Origin: Methylocystis rosea SV97
GTDB taxonomy: Bacteria; Pseudomonadota; Alphaproteobacteria; Rhizobiales; Beijerinckiaceae
Assembly: GCF_000372845.1 (NCBI RefSeq)
Contig: NZ_KB889963.1
Span: 1,048,127 to 1,112,126 of the forward strand
Length of the DNA: 64,000 bases
Direction: 5' to 3'
Positions 27,863 through 36,414 of the stretch are shown piece after piece (position 1 is the first letter of the stretch; every line of letters begins with the position of its first letter). Below the pieces are notes generated by a model, which had not been told where the DNA came from, did no database searches, and saw only the letters and a program-made list of their open reading frames with translations. The position numbers were made by a program, and so were the translations under genes.

Positions 27863-27879
27863 CGTCTCGGCGGGTGCGC

Positions 27880-28626
27880 ATGGATTTTTCAGGAAAGCGG
27901 ATCTGGGTCACGGGCGCCGGCCAGGGAATTGGCTATGAGACAGCCGCCCAATTCGCCGCGCTCGGCGCCGACGTTGTCGGGCTGGACAAGACGTTTGCGG
28001 CCTCGAGCTATCCTTTCGCGACAATGCGCCTCGACGTCAGCGCGCGCGATCAGGTACAAGAGACCTGCCGAGCCTTGCTGAAAGAGCGTCCGAGATTGGA
28101 TGTGTTGGTCAGCGCCGCGGGCGTGCTGCGTCTTGGTTTGGCGGAAGAGCTGAGCCTTGATGATTGGGCCGCGTGTATGGACGTCAACGCGTCCGGCCCC
28201 TTCCACCTGTTTCAGCAGACCATCCCGCAGTTCAAACGGCAGCGCTCGGGCGCCATCGTCAGCGTCGGCTCCAACGCCGCGCATACGCCGCGCATGCTGA
28301 TGAGCGCCTATTGCGCCTCGAAGGCGGCGCTGACCAGCCTGACGCACTGCGTGGGCTTGGAGCTCGCGCCTTATGGCGTGAGGTGCAATCTTGTTTCCCC
28401 TGGCTCCACTGACACCGCCATGCAGCGGTCCATGTGGCGTTCGGCAGACGCAGAGCAGCAAGTGATCGCCGGAGACCTTGAATCGTTCAAACTGGGAATT
28501 CCGCTGGGAAAGATCGCCGCTCCAGAGGAGATCGCAAGCGCCGTCGTATTTCTTGCGTCGGATCTCGCCAGCCACATCACGCTTCAGGATCTTGTCGTTG
28601 ACGGCGGCGCGACGCTTGCAGCTTAA
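27880..28626 (+). CDS. entA: 2,3-dihydro-2,3-dihydroxybenzoate dehydrogenase
   Basis: A 248-residue short-chain dehydrogenase that oxidises dihydro-DHB to 2,3-dihydroxybenzoate with NAD+. It has the nucleotide loop VTGAGQGIGYETA, the acidic GLDKTF end of strand 2 that favours NAD, SAAGVLRLG, the Ser of SVGSNAAHTPR and the YCASKAALT motif with catalytic Tyr and Lys. Length equals that of E. coli EntA. The ATG at 27880 gives MDFSGKRIW; the in-frame GTG six bases upstream is an alternative. It ends the siderophore block, with a GC-rich spacer afterwards. Confidence 0.95.
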   Translation: MDFSGKRIWVTGAGQGIGYETAAQFAALGADVVGLDKTFAASSYPFATMRLDVSARDQVQETCRALLKERPRLDVLVSAAGVLRLGLAEELSLDDWAACMDVNASGPFHLFQQTIPQFKRQRSGAIVSVGSNAAHTPRMLMSAYCASKAALTSLTHCVGLELAPYGVRCNLVSPGSTDTAMQRSMWRSADAEQQVIAGDLESFKLGIPLGKIAAPEEIASAVVFLASDLASHITLQDLVVDGGATLAA

Positions 28627-28832
28627 CGGCTGATCGAAGCGCGCCGCCGGGGCGCGAACATGCCCGCCGGGCGTCCGCCCGCCGTCATTCCCGTCCCGCG
28701 GCCGAGGCAGGGCGGGCGCAGAACCGACATCTGCGCCTCGGGCGTTGGTCTTTGGCGAGACCGCTTCGACAAGCTATAAATCCCCAAGCGCGACGCGACA
28801 CTCAAGCTTCAGAGAGCCAGCCTCCGGCCGGA

Positions 28833-29945
28833 ATGATGACCAAAATCAAGCTATTACTGTCCGCGACCTTAGCCTCTTTGGCCATCGTTGTGTCCACGCC
28901 CGCATGCCCGGAAACCAGCGCCCCTCCGGCGAAAAAGATGCAGGTTGTGGTGTTGGAAAGTCCTCCGTTCGTAATGAAGACTGACCAGGGATTTACTGGA
29001 TTTGCGATCGACCTGTGGGAGGAGAGCGCCAAACGCATGGGCTTGGATTACGAATATCGGGAAGCATCAACCCTCCAAGAGCTTCTCGATTCAGTAACCA
29101 CGGGAAAATCCGACGTTGCGGTCACCGAGTTGACGATAAACGCCGAGCGGATGGAGCGAATGGATTTTTCCCAGCCCTGGTTCGATGCGGGCTTGCAGAT
29201 GATGATTCATCAAGCGCCCCCGGCTGGTTTCTGGAGTTTCTTCGAGCAGCTTGAGGAGAATGGCCATCTTAGAGTGTATCTTTGGATGGGGCTCGGCGTG
29301 ATCGTCGCTTCTTTTCTCCTTACGGCGCTGGACAGGCGCCTGGACCCCGAGTTTCCGACGGAGTGGAAACAGGGCTTTTCCGAAAGTTTTTATCACGTCC
29401 TCTCGGTGCTGACCTCGGGGAAAACAAATCACAAGCTGGTGTTCGGAAGTTACGGGACGATGATCGCTGGTATCTGGCTCGTCATGGGCGCGGGCGTTGT
29501 GGCTTACATAACGTCGTCGATCACCAGCGTCATGACTGTAAACTCTCTGGAACGGCGCATGTGGGTCGCAGACAAAGGCAGGATCGAGGATTTAACGGAT
29601 CTTAAAGGCAAGATTGTTGGCACGCTCAGCGGGAGCGTAGCGAACATGTATGTCACGAAGGCGGGACTGTCCGGCCGGGGATTCAGCACCCTCGGCGCTC
29701 TCGTCAAGGCGCTAGCGGAAAATCGCGTGGATGCGATCGTCGGCGACCAGCCTTCCCTCGTTTATCACCTACATCAGCATCCCGATTTACCCGTGATCGC
29801 CGTAGGCAAGGTCGTAAGACACGAAAAGTATGGGTTCGCTCTGAAGTCTGGGAGCCCAATCCGTCTGAAGCTCTCGAAACAGGTGATGCTCGCCTGGGAG
29901 ACCGGCCTGATAGACCGTTTACGAAAAAAATATCTTGGCGGCTGA
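28833..29945 (+). CDS. GluR0-like ligand-gated ion channel (ionotropic glutamate receptor family)
   Basis: A 370-residue protein with the layout of bacterial ionotropic glutamate receptors. A signal peptide (LLLSATLASLAIVVSTPACP) leads into half of a periplasmic amino-acid-binding domain (residues about 35-140, with FAIDLWEESAKRMG and GKSDVAVTELTINAERMERMDFS). It is interrupted by a pore module: helix (VYLWMGLGVIVASFLLTAL), re-entrant loop (SFYHVLSVLTSGKTNHKL) and helix (GIWLVMGAGVVAYITSSITS). The second half of the binding domain (about 250-345) follows. The AYITSSITS helix end recalls the gating motif of the family. The filter region lacks the potassium-channel TVGYG sequence, so ion selectivity is unknown. 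ATG 28833 gives the signal peptide; the frame opens earlier at 28752. It is monocistronic. Confidence 0.8.
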   Translation: MMTKIKLLLSATLASLAIVVSTPACPETSAPPAKKMQVVVLESPPFVMKTDQGFTGFAIDLWEESAKRMGLDYEYREASTLQELLDSVTTGKSDVAVTELTINAERMERMDFSQPWFDAGLQMMIHQAPPAGFWSFFEQLEENGHLRVYLWMGLGVIVASFLLTALDRRLDPEFPTEWKQGFSESFYHVLSVLTSGKTNHKLVFGSYGTMIAGIWLVMGAGVVAYITSSITSVMTVNSLERRMWVADKGRIEDLTDLKGKIVGTLSGSVANMYVTKAGLSGRGFSTLGALVKALAENRVDAIVGDQPSLVYHLHQHPDLPVIAVGKVVRHEKYGFALKSGSPIRLKLSKQVMLAWETGLIDRLRKKYLGG

Positions 29946-30015
29946 GAGCGCGCGAAACGCGTGGCGCAATTGCGAATTAAGAGATAGCGTGTCGCCGATA
30001 ACTACAGGAGAACTT

Positions 30016-30231
30016 ATGGCACACTTTCGGATTTTGGTGACTGTGGCTACACTTGGTCTTGGTTTTGCTTTAGCGTCTACAGCATCGAACGCCATGCCGG
30101 CAGCCTCGGTAAATGCTGCGGTTCAGGCTCCGATCGAGAAAGCTTATGGGGGATGTGGCGTTTACGGACACCGTGGCCCATATGGCGGTTGCCGGGCTGG
30201 CGGGCAGGCTACTGGGCGCTATCGCCGGTAA
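30016..30231 (+). CDS. Small secreted Gly/Cys protein of the GCG_CRPN type
   Basis: A 71-residue protein with a signal peptide (VTVATLGLGFALASTASNAMP) and a short mature part carrying GGCGVYGHRGPYGGCRAGG. That Cys-Gly pattern is the core of the small GCG_CRPN family seen in Rhizobiales and methylotrophs, whose function is unknown. A clear ribosome site (CAGGAG) lies 6 bp before the ATG. Compared with relatives it lacks a long repeat tail after the core. It has its own transcription unit. Confidence 0.75.
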   Translation: MAHFRILVTVATLGLGFALASTASNAMPAASVNAAVQAPIEKAYGGCGVYGHRGPYGGCRAGGQATGRYRR

Positions 30232-30643
30232 GTGATCTCTCTTCTTTAGCCAATGCAAAGCACCCCGAGGACTCAACTCTTCCAGGTGAAACACTTGAGA
30301 CCTGGTTGGCGACTTTCAGACGGGCTCTCAAGAATCAATTCTAAGGGGCGCTGGCTGCTGCGCCCTTTAGCGCTTTGAGTTTTTTGGGAGGAGGCCTTTG
30401 GCTGGCGCTCCATATTTTGGAAGAGATTGCGCTGCGACTCCGCAGCTCTGGAGACGCCTCAACTCCGCTGACGAGCGCCTATAGCCTAGCGTGACATCGG
30501 GTAAGCAGGTCGACGATCGGATAGACCCCGTCGCCCAGAGTTCGGAGCCGCGGTATTCGCGGCGCAAGTAGAACAAGGCGCCTATCGACGCGGAGCCAAT
30601 GTCCGCGTATCGAGGGCGGGTACGACCGCTTTGAGGATTTTCC
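30232..30643. other. Intergenic region upstream of mucR
   Basis: A 412-bp spacer with no convincing gene on either strand. Because MucR proteins repress their own promoters through AT-rich sites, the control region of the next gene should lie here, but no specific operator stands out. Confidence 0.5.
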
Positions 30644-31102
30644 GTGACATCAAATACAGATCAGCCGAATACGACAGAGCTCGCCGCCGAAATCGTGGCG
30701 GCCTTCGTCTCTCGCAATTCGCTTCCCGTTTCGGAGCTTCCGGCTCTGATCTTGTCCGTGGACGCGACGTTGCGCCGCCTCGCGACGGGCGCGCCGGCGA
30801 CGCCGGCTTCGCCAGCCGAGCAACCCACGCCCGCCGTCTCCATCCGCAAGTCGGTTACGGCGGACCATCTGATTTGTCTGGATGACGGCAAGCGGTTCAA
30901 ATCGCTCAAGCGGCATCTCGCGACGCTGGGGATGACGCCGGAGGAGTATCGCGCCAAGTGGGGCTTGCCCGCCGACTATCCCATGGTCGCGGCGAATTAT
31001 GCGGCGCGGCGCTCGGACCTGGCGAAGAGCATGGGGCTCGGTCAATCCCGCGACAAGGCTGCTCCGGCCAAGCGCGGGCGCAAGCCGAAGGCGAGCGCTT
31101 AA
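30644..31102 (+). CDS. mucR: MucR/Ros-family zinc-finger transcriptional regulator
   Basis: A 152-residue MucR-type regulator. The core is [16 protein letters not shown] followed by [19 protein letters not shown] and [16 protein letters not shown], which is diagnostic. The zinc ligands read Cys-x2-Asp plus His and His, so the second Cys of Ros is Asp here, as in many MucR proteins. A low-complexity Ala/Pro stretch separates the N-terminal oligomerisation segment from the finger, and the C terminus is basic (KRGRKPKA). MucR regulators act as nucleoid-associated silencers in Rhizobiales. It starts at GTG. Confidence 0.9.
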   Translation: MTSNTDQPNTTELAAEIVAAFVSRNSLPVSELPALILSVDATLRRLATGAPATPASPAEQPTPAVSIRKSVTADHLICLDDGKRFKSLKRHLATLGMTPEEYRAKWGLPADYPMVAANYAARRSDLAKSMGLGQSRDKAAPAKRGRKPKASA

Positions 31103-31174
31103 ACAGGGGGGGAGCGCGTGATCTGAGACGCATTCCCCGTCCCGAGCGCTCCTGATCGACCTGTCCGTCGGCTC

Positions 31175-31789
31175 CTATGAAACCGCTTCTTTCGTGCAGC
31201 GGCATTCGGCGCATGGGTCTTTGCACCACGCCTCGCGAATCAGCTTTTTGGCTGCTTTGATCGCGAGGGCTGGGTCACCTCGATGTAAATCGAGTTTGAG
31301 ATGGACGCGCAGGAAATCGGCCCAGCGAAACTCGGCGAAAGGCGCATGATCCTTCGGGCATCCGCAGTCCCGGCGCAGTCGGGCTATGAGGCTCCGGAAT
31401 GGATCGTCCGCCAAGTCCTGGAGCGCGCGCGGCAACGCCGAAAGGGTCTGCGGCGCGCCGCTGGAGCAAATTAAGCCGCGTTTCCGTAGCGCCAAAAAGA
31501 ACTGATTTGCATCGAGATTGGACAGATCGTCGATCTGACGCACTGAAACCAGGTCGACTCGCTCCTGAAGAAGCGCGAGCGCCATGTGGTGACCGTCAAT
31601 CAGGAAACATTGCGCGCCGGGCCCGAATACCGCTGGAAAAGGGTGAGACGCGAGAAAGCCGAGTTTTCCCCCGGCCGACAAGGCTCGCCACTTCGCGCGC
31701 TTGGCGCCGACCTCCTCATATCCGACCGCCATCTGGGTCGGTCGCAGCTGTGCGAGCTTGACTGAAACAGTTTTCACGACCGCATCCAT
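31175..31789 (-). CDS. ParB-like nuclease-fold protein (ParBc_2 type)
   Basis: A protein of about 204 residues with a ParB/Srx-like N-terminal domain. The segments KLAQLRPTQMAVGYEEVGAK and FLIDGHHMALALL correspond to the start and the DGHHR-like helix of the putative ParB-like family; the C-terminal half is unassigned but has a Cys-rich tail (CKDPCAECRC) that could bind metal. It is not a chromosomal ParB: no helix-turn-helix partner domain or parA is present. The ATG at 31789 is chosen; a TTG at 31798 is an alternative. It is convergent with mucR. Confidence 0.7.
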   Translation of the reverse strand: MDAVVKTVSVKLAQLRPTQMAVGYEEVGAKRAKWRALSAGGKLGFLASHPFPAVFGPGAQCFLIDGHHMALALLQERVDLVSVRQIDDLSNLDANQFFLALRKRGLICSSGAPQTLSALPRALQDLADDPFRSLIARLRRDCGCPKDHAPFAEFRWADFLRVHLKLDLHRGDPALAIKAAKKLIREAWCKDPCAECRCTKEAVS

Positions 31790-31905
31790 TCTCGGCAACC
31801 ATTCTGACGCCGACTTTGACGTGCCTCGTCCGATCCGCGCATCCTTGAGAAGGATGGCGTCATCGACCGCTTTGACAGTCCTCTCACGATTACCATTTTA
31901 CGCTC

Positions 31906-32901
31906 ATGGATCTCCCGATCGGCGAACTATTCATCTTGGGCTTTCGTGACCCGCTCATCCCTGGCTGGCTGCAGGATTTTGCCCGTAACTTCGGCTTGGG
32001 CGGGGTCATTCTTTTCGACTACGACTGTACCGATCAGAAATACGAGCGGAATGTCTATAGCCCCGCTCAGCTTCAGGAGCTTTGCGAGAGTCTTCACGCT
32101 CTCCCTTCGCGCCCCCTCATTTTTATCGATCAGGAAGGCGGCAAGGTCCGCCGATTGAAGGAAGAGCGGGGCTTCCTCCCGCTGCCCAGCGCCCGCCAGT
32201 TCGGGCGATTGACAGCCTCGGAGCGGCGGGCCGTTTTACGCCCCTCCTATGCGCAGATGCGACAGATCGGCATCGATGTGAACCTGTCGCCGGTCGTCGA
32301 CCTCGACATCAATCCCGACAGCCCGGATGTGGGGTCGGTCCAGCGCAGCTACTCGAGCGACCCGAAGGTTGTCGCGGCATGCGTGGAGGCGCTGGCGGAA
32401 GTCGCTGGTTCGGTGAATTTGAAACTTTGCTTGAAGCACTTCCCCGGCACCGGCGGCGCCAAGGTGAACCCCCATGACCATGTCATGGATCTTTCCGATT
32501 GCCTCACCGACGCGCAAGTCAACGTGTTCAAGGAGCTGATCTCCCGCGTGCCGATGGTCCTGTTCAGCCATGGCATCGTGAACCAGTGGGAGAGAGGCGC
32601 TCCCGTCTGCCTCTCGGCCGTCGCCGTGGATAAAATGCGCGCCTGGGCGCCGGAGGCATGCATCCTGACCGACGATCTGCAAATGCAGGGCGTGCAAAAG
32701 CTGATGTCGACGGGCGAGGCCTCCGTGAAGGCGGTTCACGCCGGCGCGGATTTCATCCTCATTGGCAACAATATGAAGGACGAGCAGGACCAGGCGGCGG
32801 AATTCGCCCGTCGGCTGCTCTCGGCCTGCGCGCAGGATGCGTCCATGCGGGCTCACGCCGAAGCGTCCATCAAACGAATACGGAAGCTCAAATTTGGGTG
32901 A
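31906..32901 (+). CDS. nagZ: Beta-N-acetylhexosaminidase, glycoside hydrolase family 3
   Basis: A 331-residue single-domain GH3 enzyme. It has FIDQEGGKVRRLK, VNLSPVVDLDINPDSPDVG, the catalytic loop LKHFPGTGGAKVNPHDH with the general acid His region, and the nucleophile Asp in LTDDLQMQGV. NagZ removes GlcNAc from anhydro-muropeptides in the cytoplasm during cell-wall recycling; no signal peptide is present, in agreement. It is convergent with murQ and a few kb from nagB and nagA genes, so the four form a recycling neighbourhood. Confidence 0.9.
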   Translation: MDLPIGELFILGFRDPLIPGWLQDFARNFGLGGVILFDYDCTDQKYERNVYSPAQLQELCESLHALPSRPLIFIDQEGGKVRRLKEERGFLPLPSARQFGRLTASERRAVLRPSYAQMRQIGIDVNLSPVVDLDINPDSPDVGSVQRSYSSDPKVVAACVEALAEVAGSVNLKLCLKHFPGTGGAKVNPHDHVMDLSDCLTDAQVNVFKELISRVPMVLFSHGIVNQWERGAPVCLSAVAVDKMRAWAPEACILTDDLQMQGVQKLMSTGEASVKAVHAGADFILIGNNMKDEQDQAAEFARRLLSACAQDASMRAHAEASIKRIRKLKFG

Positions 32902-32908
32902 AGCAGGA

Positions 32909-32929
32909 GCGCGCCGCAAACTGGCGCGC
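32909..32929. terminator. Hairpin between convergent nagZ and murQ
   Basis: GCGCGCC (32909-32915), a 7-nt loop and GGCGCGC (32923-32929) form a perfect stem in the 37-bp gap between the two stop codons. There is no long T-run on either side, so it may act as a modest bidirectional terminator. Confidence 0.5.
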
Positions 32930-32938
32930 GATTAAACC

Positions 32939-33895
32939 CTACTCGTGCGTCACATCTTCCCGAATATAAGGCTGGGTCTCTCGAAGGTCCTCCGCCTTCG
33001 GCCGCTCGACCATCAAGCTCATGGCGCGCCGCAAATGACCCTCTGCCTGATCCAGCGCCGCCGCCGCCTTGGCGAGCCCGTAGCCCTGCAGCAACAGAAA
33101 GGCGAGCTTCACGCTCCCGCCGGCACGCTGCAAGGCCTCTTGGATCTCCTCGTCGCCGCGGCCGGTCAGCCGCGACAGGATCTTTTCGCTCCGTCGGACC
33201 AGTTTCTTGTTCGAAGCCTGCACATCCACCATGAGGCCGTCGTAGACGCGCCCGAGCAGGATCATGACGAGAGACGACAGCAGGATAAGCGTGATTCGCT
33301 GGGCGGTGCCCGCCTTCATCCGCGTCGAGCCGGCGATCGGTTCGGCGCCGGTTTCGAGGAAAATCGCATGATCGGCCTCCTGGAGAAGCGGCGTCCCGCG
33401 ATTGTTCGAGACGCCGATTGTCAAGGAGCCTCTGTTCTTCGCCTCGCGCAAACAGGCGAGCGTAAAAGGCGTCGTGCCGCTTGCGGCCACCGCGATGGTC
33501 ACATCAGACGCCCCAATCTCATGCCGTTGAACGAGGTCGACCGCCTGATGGTCCTGGTCTTCGGCGCCTTCAACAGCGTGGAGCAGGGCGGTCTGTCCGC
33601 CCGCCATGAGGAGCAGAAGTCGATCTTGCGGCCAGCCGAAGGTCGGCATGAGCTCCGCCCCGTCCTGAGCAGCCAAGCGGCCGGATGTGCCGGCGCCGAC
33701 GTAAACGAGCCGTCCGGGCCCGCGCAGCCGGCGCTCAATCGCAAGCGCCGCCCGCTCAATCGCAGGGCGCGCAGCGCGAACGGCGGCGACGGCGGAAAAT
33801 TGCCCTTCGATCATGGAATCCAGGATCTCGGCCGGTTCCCAGACGTCGATCTTGGCATAGCGCGGACTTTGGCGTTCGGTCTCCGTCGGGCACAT
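32939..33895 (-). CDS. murQ: N-acetylmuramic acid 6-phosphate etherase
   Basis: A 318-residue SIS-domain lyase that splits MurNAc-6-phosphate into GlcNAc-6-phosphate and lactate. The family pattern is clear: LVYVGAGTSGRLAAQDGAE, AGGQTALLHAVEGAEDQ, VAASGTTPFTLACL, ETGAEPIAGSTRMKAGTAQR and the C-terminal three-helix part. ATG 33895 gives the usual N terminus; the frame runs back to 33970. It is divergent from the nagB-like gene, sharing a 176-bp promoter region with it. Confidence 0.94.
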   Translation of the reverse strand: MCPTETERQSPRYAKIDVWEPAEILDSMIEGQFSAVAAVRAARPAIERAALAIERRLRGPGRLVYVGAGTSGRLAAQDGAELMPTFGWPQDRLLLLMAGGQTALLHAVEGAEDQDHQAVDLVQRHEIGASDVTIAVAASGTTPFTLACLREAKNRGSLTIGVSNNRGTPLLQEADHAIFLETGAEPIAGSTRMKAGTAQRITLILLSSLVMILLGRVYDGLMVDVQASNKKLVRRSEKILSRLTGRGDEEIQEALQRAGGSVKLAFLLLQGYGLAKAAAALDQAEGHLRRAMSLMVERPKAEDLRETQPYIREDVTHE

Positions 33896-34071
33896 CGGCG
33901 CAATTCCAGGTGATAAGCCGCATATGGCCAAATGGCGGGAAGAGTTCAAGCGAAGCTTCCTATGAGCCATCTTATGACGCCGGCTCCGACGCGGGAGCTG
34001 CGCTGGAACTTGCTTTCCCGCGCGTCCGGCTCAATCTCTGTGCTGATGGGTTTGACCGGAAGCCTAAACCA

Positions 34072-35103
34072 ATGACCGTCCTCGACGCGCAGATGATTTC
34101 CGATATGCGAGAGGCTCCGGCGGCCGTGCGACGGCAGAGTGACGGGCTCGCCGAAGTTCTCCCTGTCCTGGCGGATCGGTTACGGCTCAAGCCGCCTCAA
34201 GTCGTCGTCACCTGCGCGCGCGGCAGCTCGGCGCACGCAGCGACCTTCGGCAAGCATCTCATCGAGCGATACCTCGGCGTCGTGGTGGCGCCTGCCGCGC
34301 CCAGCATCACGACGATCTATCATCAGCCTCTGCGCCTCGCTGACCAGCTCTTTCTCGCGATTTCACAGTCGGGCGAAAGCAGCGACATCATCGAACAGGC
34401 GGCTGCGGCGCGCGCTTGCGGCGCCGTGACCGCCTGCATCACAAATGACCCGGCGAGCGGGCTGGCGCAGGCTTGCGAATTCGTGTTGCCGATGGCGGCG
34501 GGCCCGGAACTGAGCATTCCCGCGACCAAAACCTTCATCGCATCGGTGGCGGCGCTCGCCCGACTGGTCGCCGTTTGGTCCGAGGACAAGCCGCTCGCGC
34601 GCGCGCTGACGGCATTGCCGGATCGCCTCGCCGCCGCCGGCGATCTCGACTGGCGCGGCGTCCTGGAGAAGATCGCAGGCGCGGAGAGTCTCGTCACGAT
34701 CGGACGCGGTCCGACGCTCGCCATCGCGCGCGAGGCCGCCCTGAAACTGAAAGAAACCTCGGATCTCCACGCGGAATGCTTTTCGTCGGCCGAATTCCTC
34801 CACGGCCCGGTCGCTCTGGTGGCGCCCGACTATCCCCTGCTCATGTTTGCGCCGACTGACGCCGCCGCCGCGGGCATGACCCAGCTCGCCGCGGATCTTA
34901 AGGCCAAGGGCGCGGCGGTCTTCATCACCTCCTCGGAGGAGCAGACCCCGGACCGGCTTCCAGCATTGCCCCCTGAACATCCCGAAACCGACGCGATCTG
35001 TCTGATCCAGAGCTTCTACGCCATGGTCGTCCGCTTGGCCGCGATGCGCGGAAAGAACGCCGACCAGCCCCGCCACCTGCGCAAGATCACGCGCACCCGA
35101 TGA
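34072..35103 (+). CDS. SIS-domain glucosamine-6-phosphate deaminase, NagB-II type
   Basis: A 343-residue protein of two SIS domains without the glutaminase domain of GlmS. The first has VVTCARGSSAHAATFGKHL and FLAISQSGESSDIIEQ, the second TIGRGPTLAIAREAALKLKE and ECFSSAEFLHGPVALV. Such GlmS-derived proteins next to nagA replace classical NagB and deaminate glucosamine-6-phosphate to fructose-6-phosphate. The start is ATG 34072; an in-frame extension upstream overlaps murQ on the other strand and is not used. Its TGA overlaps the nagA ATG by 4 bp. Confidence 0.87.
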   Translation: MTVLDAQMISDMREAPAAVRRQSDGLAEVLPVLADRLRLKPPQVVVTCARGSSAHAATFGKHLIERYLGVVVAPAAPSITTIYHQPLRLADQLFLAISQSGESSDIIEQAAAARACGAVTACITNDPASGLAQACEFVLPMAAGPELSIPATKTFIASVAALARLVAVWSEDKPLARALTALPDRLAAAGDLDWRGVLEKIAGAESLVTIGRGPTLAIAREAALKLKETSDLHAECFSSAEFLHGPVALVAPDYPLLMFAPTDAAAAGMTQLAADLKAKGAAVFITSSEEQTPDRLPALPPEHPETDAICLIQSFYAMVVRLAAMRGKNADQPRHLRKITRTR

Positions 35104-36263
35104 ACGGCTGCTCTCAGCGCGCGGTGGCCGCGGACGTCGTCTTCGACGGCGAAAAAAGGCATGACGACTTCGCCGTCGTAATCGAAGACACACGGATCGC
35201 GGCGCTGACGCCGCGATCGGATCTCCCATCTTCGATTGAAGTTTACAACGTCCCTCAAGGCGCATGGCTCGCGCCGGGCTTTATCGACACTCAGGTCAAC
35301 GGCGGAGGCGACGTCCTTTTCAACGCCGATCCGACGCCCGCCGCTCTGGCGAAGATAGCGCAGGCGCATCGCAAGTTCGGCGTGACGTCGCTTTTGCCGA
35401 CGCTCATCACTGACAGCGATGAGGCGATGGCTGCGGCGCTTGACGCCGTCAGCGCAGTCATGGCGCGCGAGCCCGGCATTCTCGGCATTCATCTCGAAGG
35501 CCCTTTTTTGTCGCCGGAAAAGCCGGGCGTTCATCGGCGAGAGTTTATCCGCCGCCCGCAAGTCCATCATCGCAAAATGCTTCAATCATTCCGCGGAGGC
35601 GTCCTGCTCGTGACGCTCGCGCCCGAGGAGGCGCCCGACGGCTTCATCGCCGAACTTGTCGCTGCGGGAGCGAAGGTCTCGCTCGGTCATTCGATGGCGA
35701 CGTATGAGCAAACCCGCGCCGCAATGGCCGAGGGCCTGACCGGCTTCACGCATTTGTTCAACGCGATGCGTCCGCTTTCCGCGCGCGAGCCCGGACCTGT
35801 CGCAGCGGCGCTCGAGTCGCCCGACGCCTCTTACGGGCTCATCGTCGACGGCGAGCACGTCGCCCCGGCCATGCTGGGATTGGCGATGCGCGGCGTCGGG
35901 CGTCCCATGCTGGTGAGCGACGCCATGCCGCCGGTCGGCGGGACGAAAGCAGAGTTCGATCTCCTTGGTCGGCGGATCACTGTTGGCGACGGCAGTTGCC
36001 GCACGCAGGAGGGCGCGCTTGCAGGATCGTCGATCGAAATGGCGAGCGCGGTGCGCAACTGTGTTCGGCTTTTGGGACTTCCTCTGGAGCGGGCGCTGCG
36101 CTGCGCCTCTTGCCACCCTGCCGATTTTCTAGGTCTCGGACGCTCGCTCGGCCGCCTCGCGCCGGGATATCGCGCCGACATGGCGGCGTTCGATCCAAAG
36201 GATATTTCGGTCTCCGCCGCCTGGGTCGCCGGCGACAGATCTGATTATTGTCCCCGGGCGTAG
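35100..36263 (+). CDS. nagA: N-acetylglucosamine-6-phosphate deacetylase
   Basis: A 387-residue amidohydrolase. The typical elements are GFIDTQVNGGGDVLFN (where other amidohydrolases have HxH), the metal ligand Glu in IHLEGPFLSPEKPG, KVSLGHSMA, THLFNAM, VDGEHVAP and the catalytic Asp in MLVSDAMPPVGG. It deacetylates GlcNAc-6-phosphate formed by murQ, and its product feeds the SIS deaminase encoded immediately upstream with which it is translationally coupled (ATGA). No amino-sugar kinase or transporter is encoded in this cluster. Confidence 0.93.
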   Translation: MNGCSQRAVAADVVFDGEKRHDDFAVVIEDTRIAALTPRSDLPSSIEVYNVPQGAWLAPGFIDTQVNGGGDVLFNADPTPAALAKIAQAHRKFGVTSLLPTLITDSDEAMAAALDAVSAVMAREPGILGIHLEGPFLSPEKPGVHRREFIRRPQVHHRKMLQSFRGGVLLVTLAPEEAPDGFIAELVAAGAKVSLGHSMATYEQTRAAMAEGLTGFTHLFNAMRPLSAREPGPVAAALESPDASYGLIVDGEHVAPAMLGLAMRGVGRPMLVSDAMPPVGGTKAEFDLLGRRITVGDGSCRTQEGALAGSSIEMASAVRNCVRLLGLPLERALRCASCHPADFLGLGRSLGRLAPGYRADMAAFDPKDISVSAAWVAGDRSDYCPRA

Positions 36264-36368
36264 CTCGTGAGGAGAGTCATAAGCGCGACCGCCTCGCTCA
36301 AGCGAATCTTGCGCATCCACAAAAGTGCTTGCCGGGCGAAGAACTATATCGCAGACAATTTCTCACTT

Positions 36369-36392
36369 CTCGATCCAATGGATTGGATCGAG
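36369..36392 (+). promoter_or_regulatory. Perfect 24-bp palindrome before the copper propeller gene
   Basis: CTCGATCCAAT (36369-36379), spacer GG, ATTGGATCGAG (36382-36392): both 11-bp arms match exactly. It ends 22 bp before the ATG at 36415 and 9 bp before the AGGGAGAG ribosome site (36402-36409). It could be an operator for a dimeric regulator in the leader or promoter, or an RNA hairpin next to the ribosome site. No regulator gene is adjacent. Confidence 0.6.
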
Positions 36393-36414
36393 CTCGCTGC
36401 TTAGGGAGAGACCG

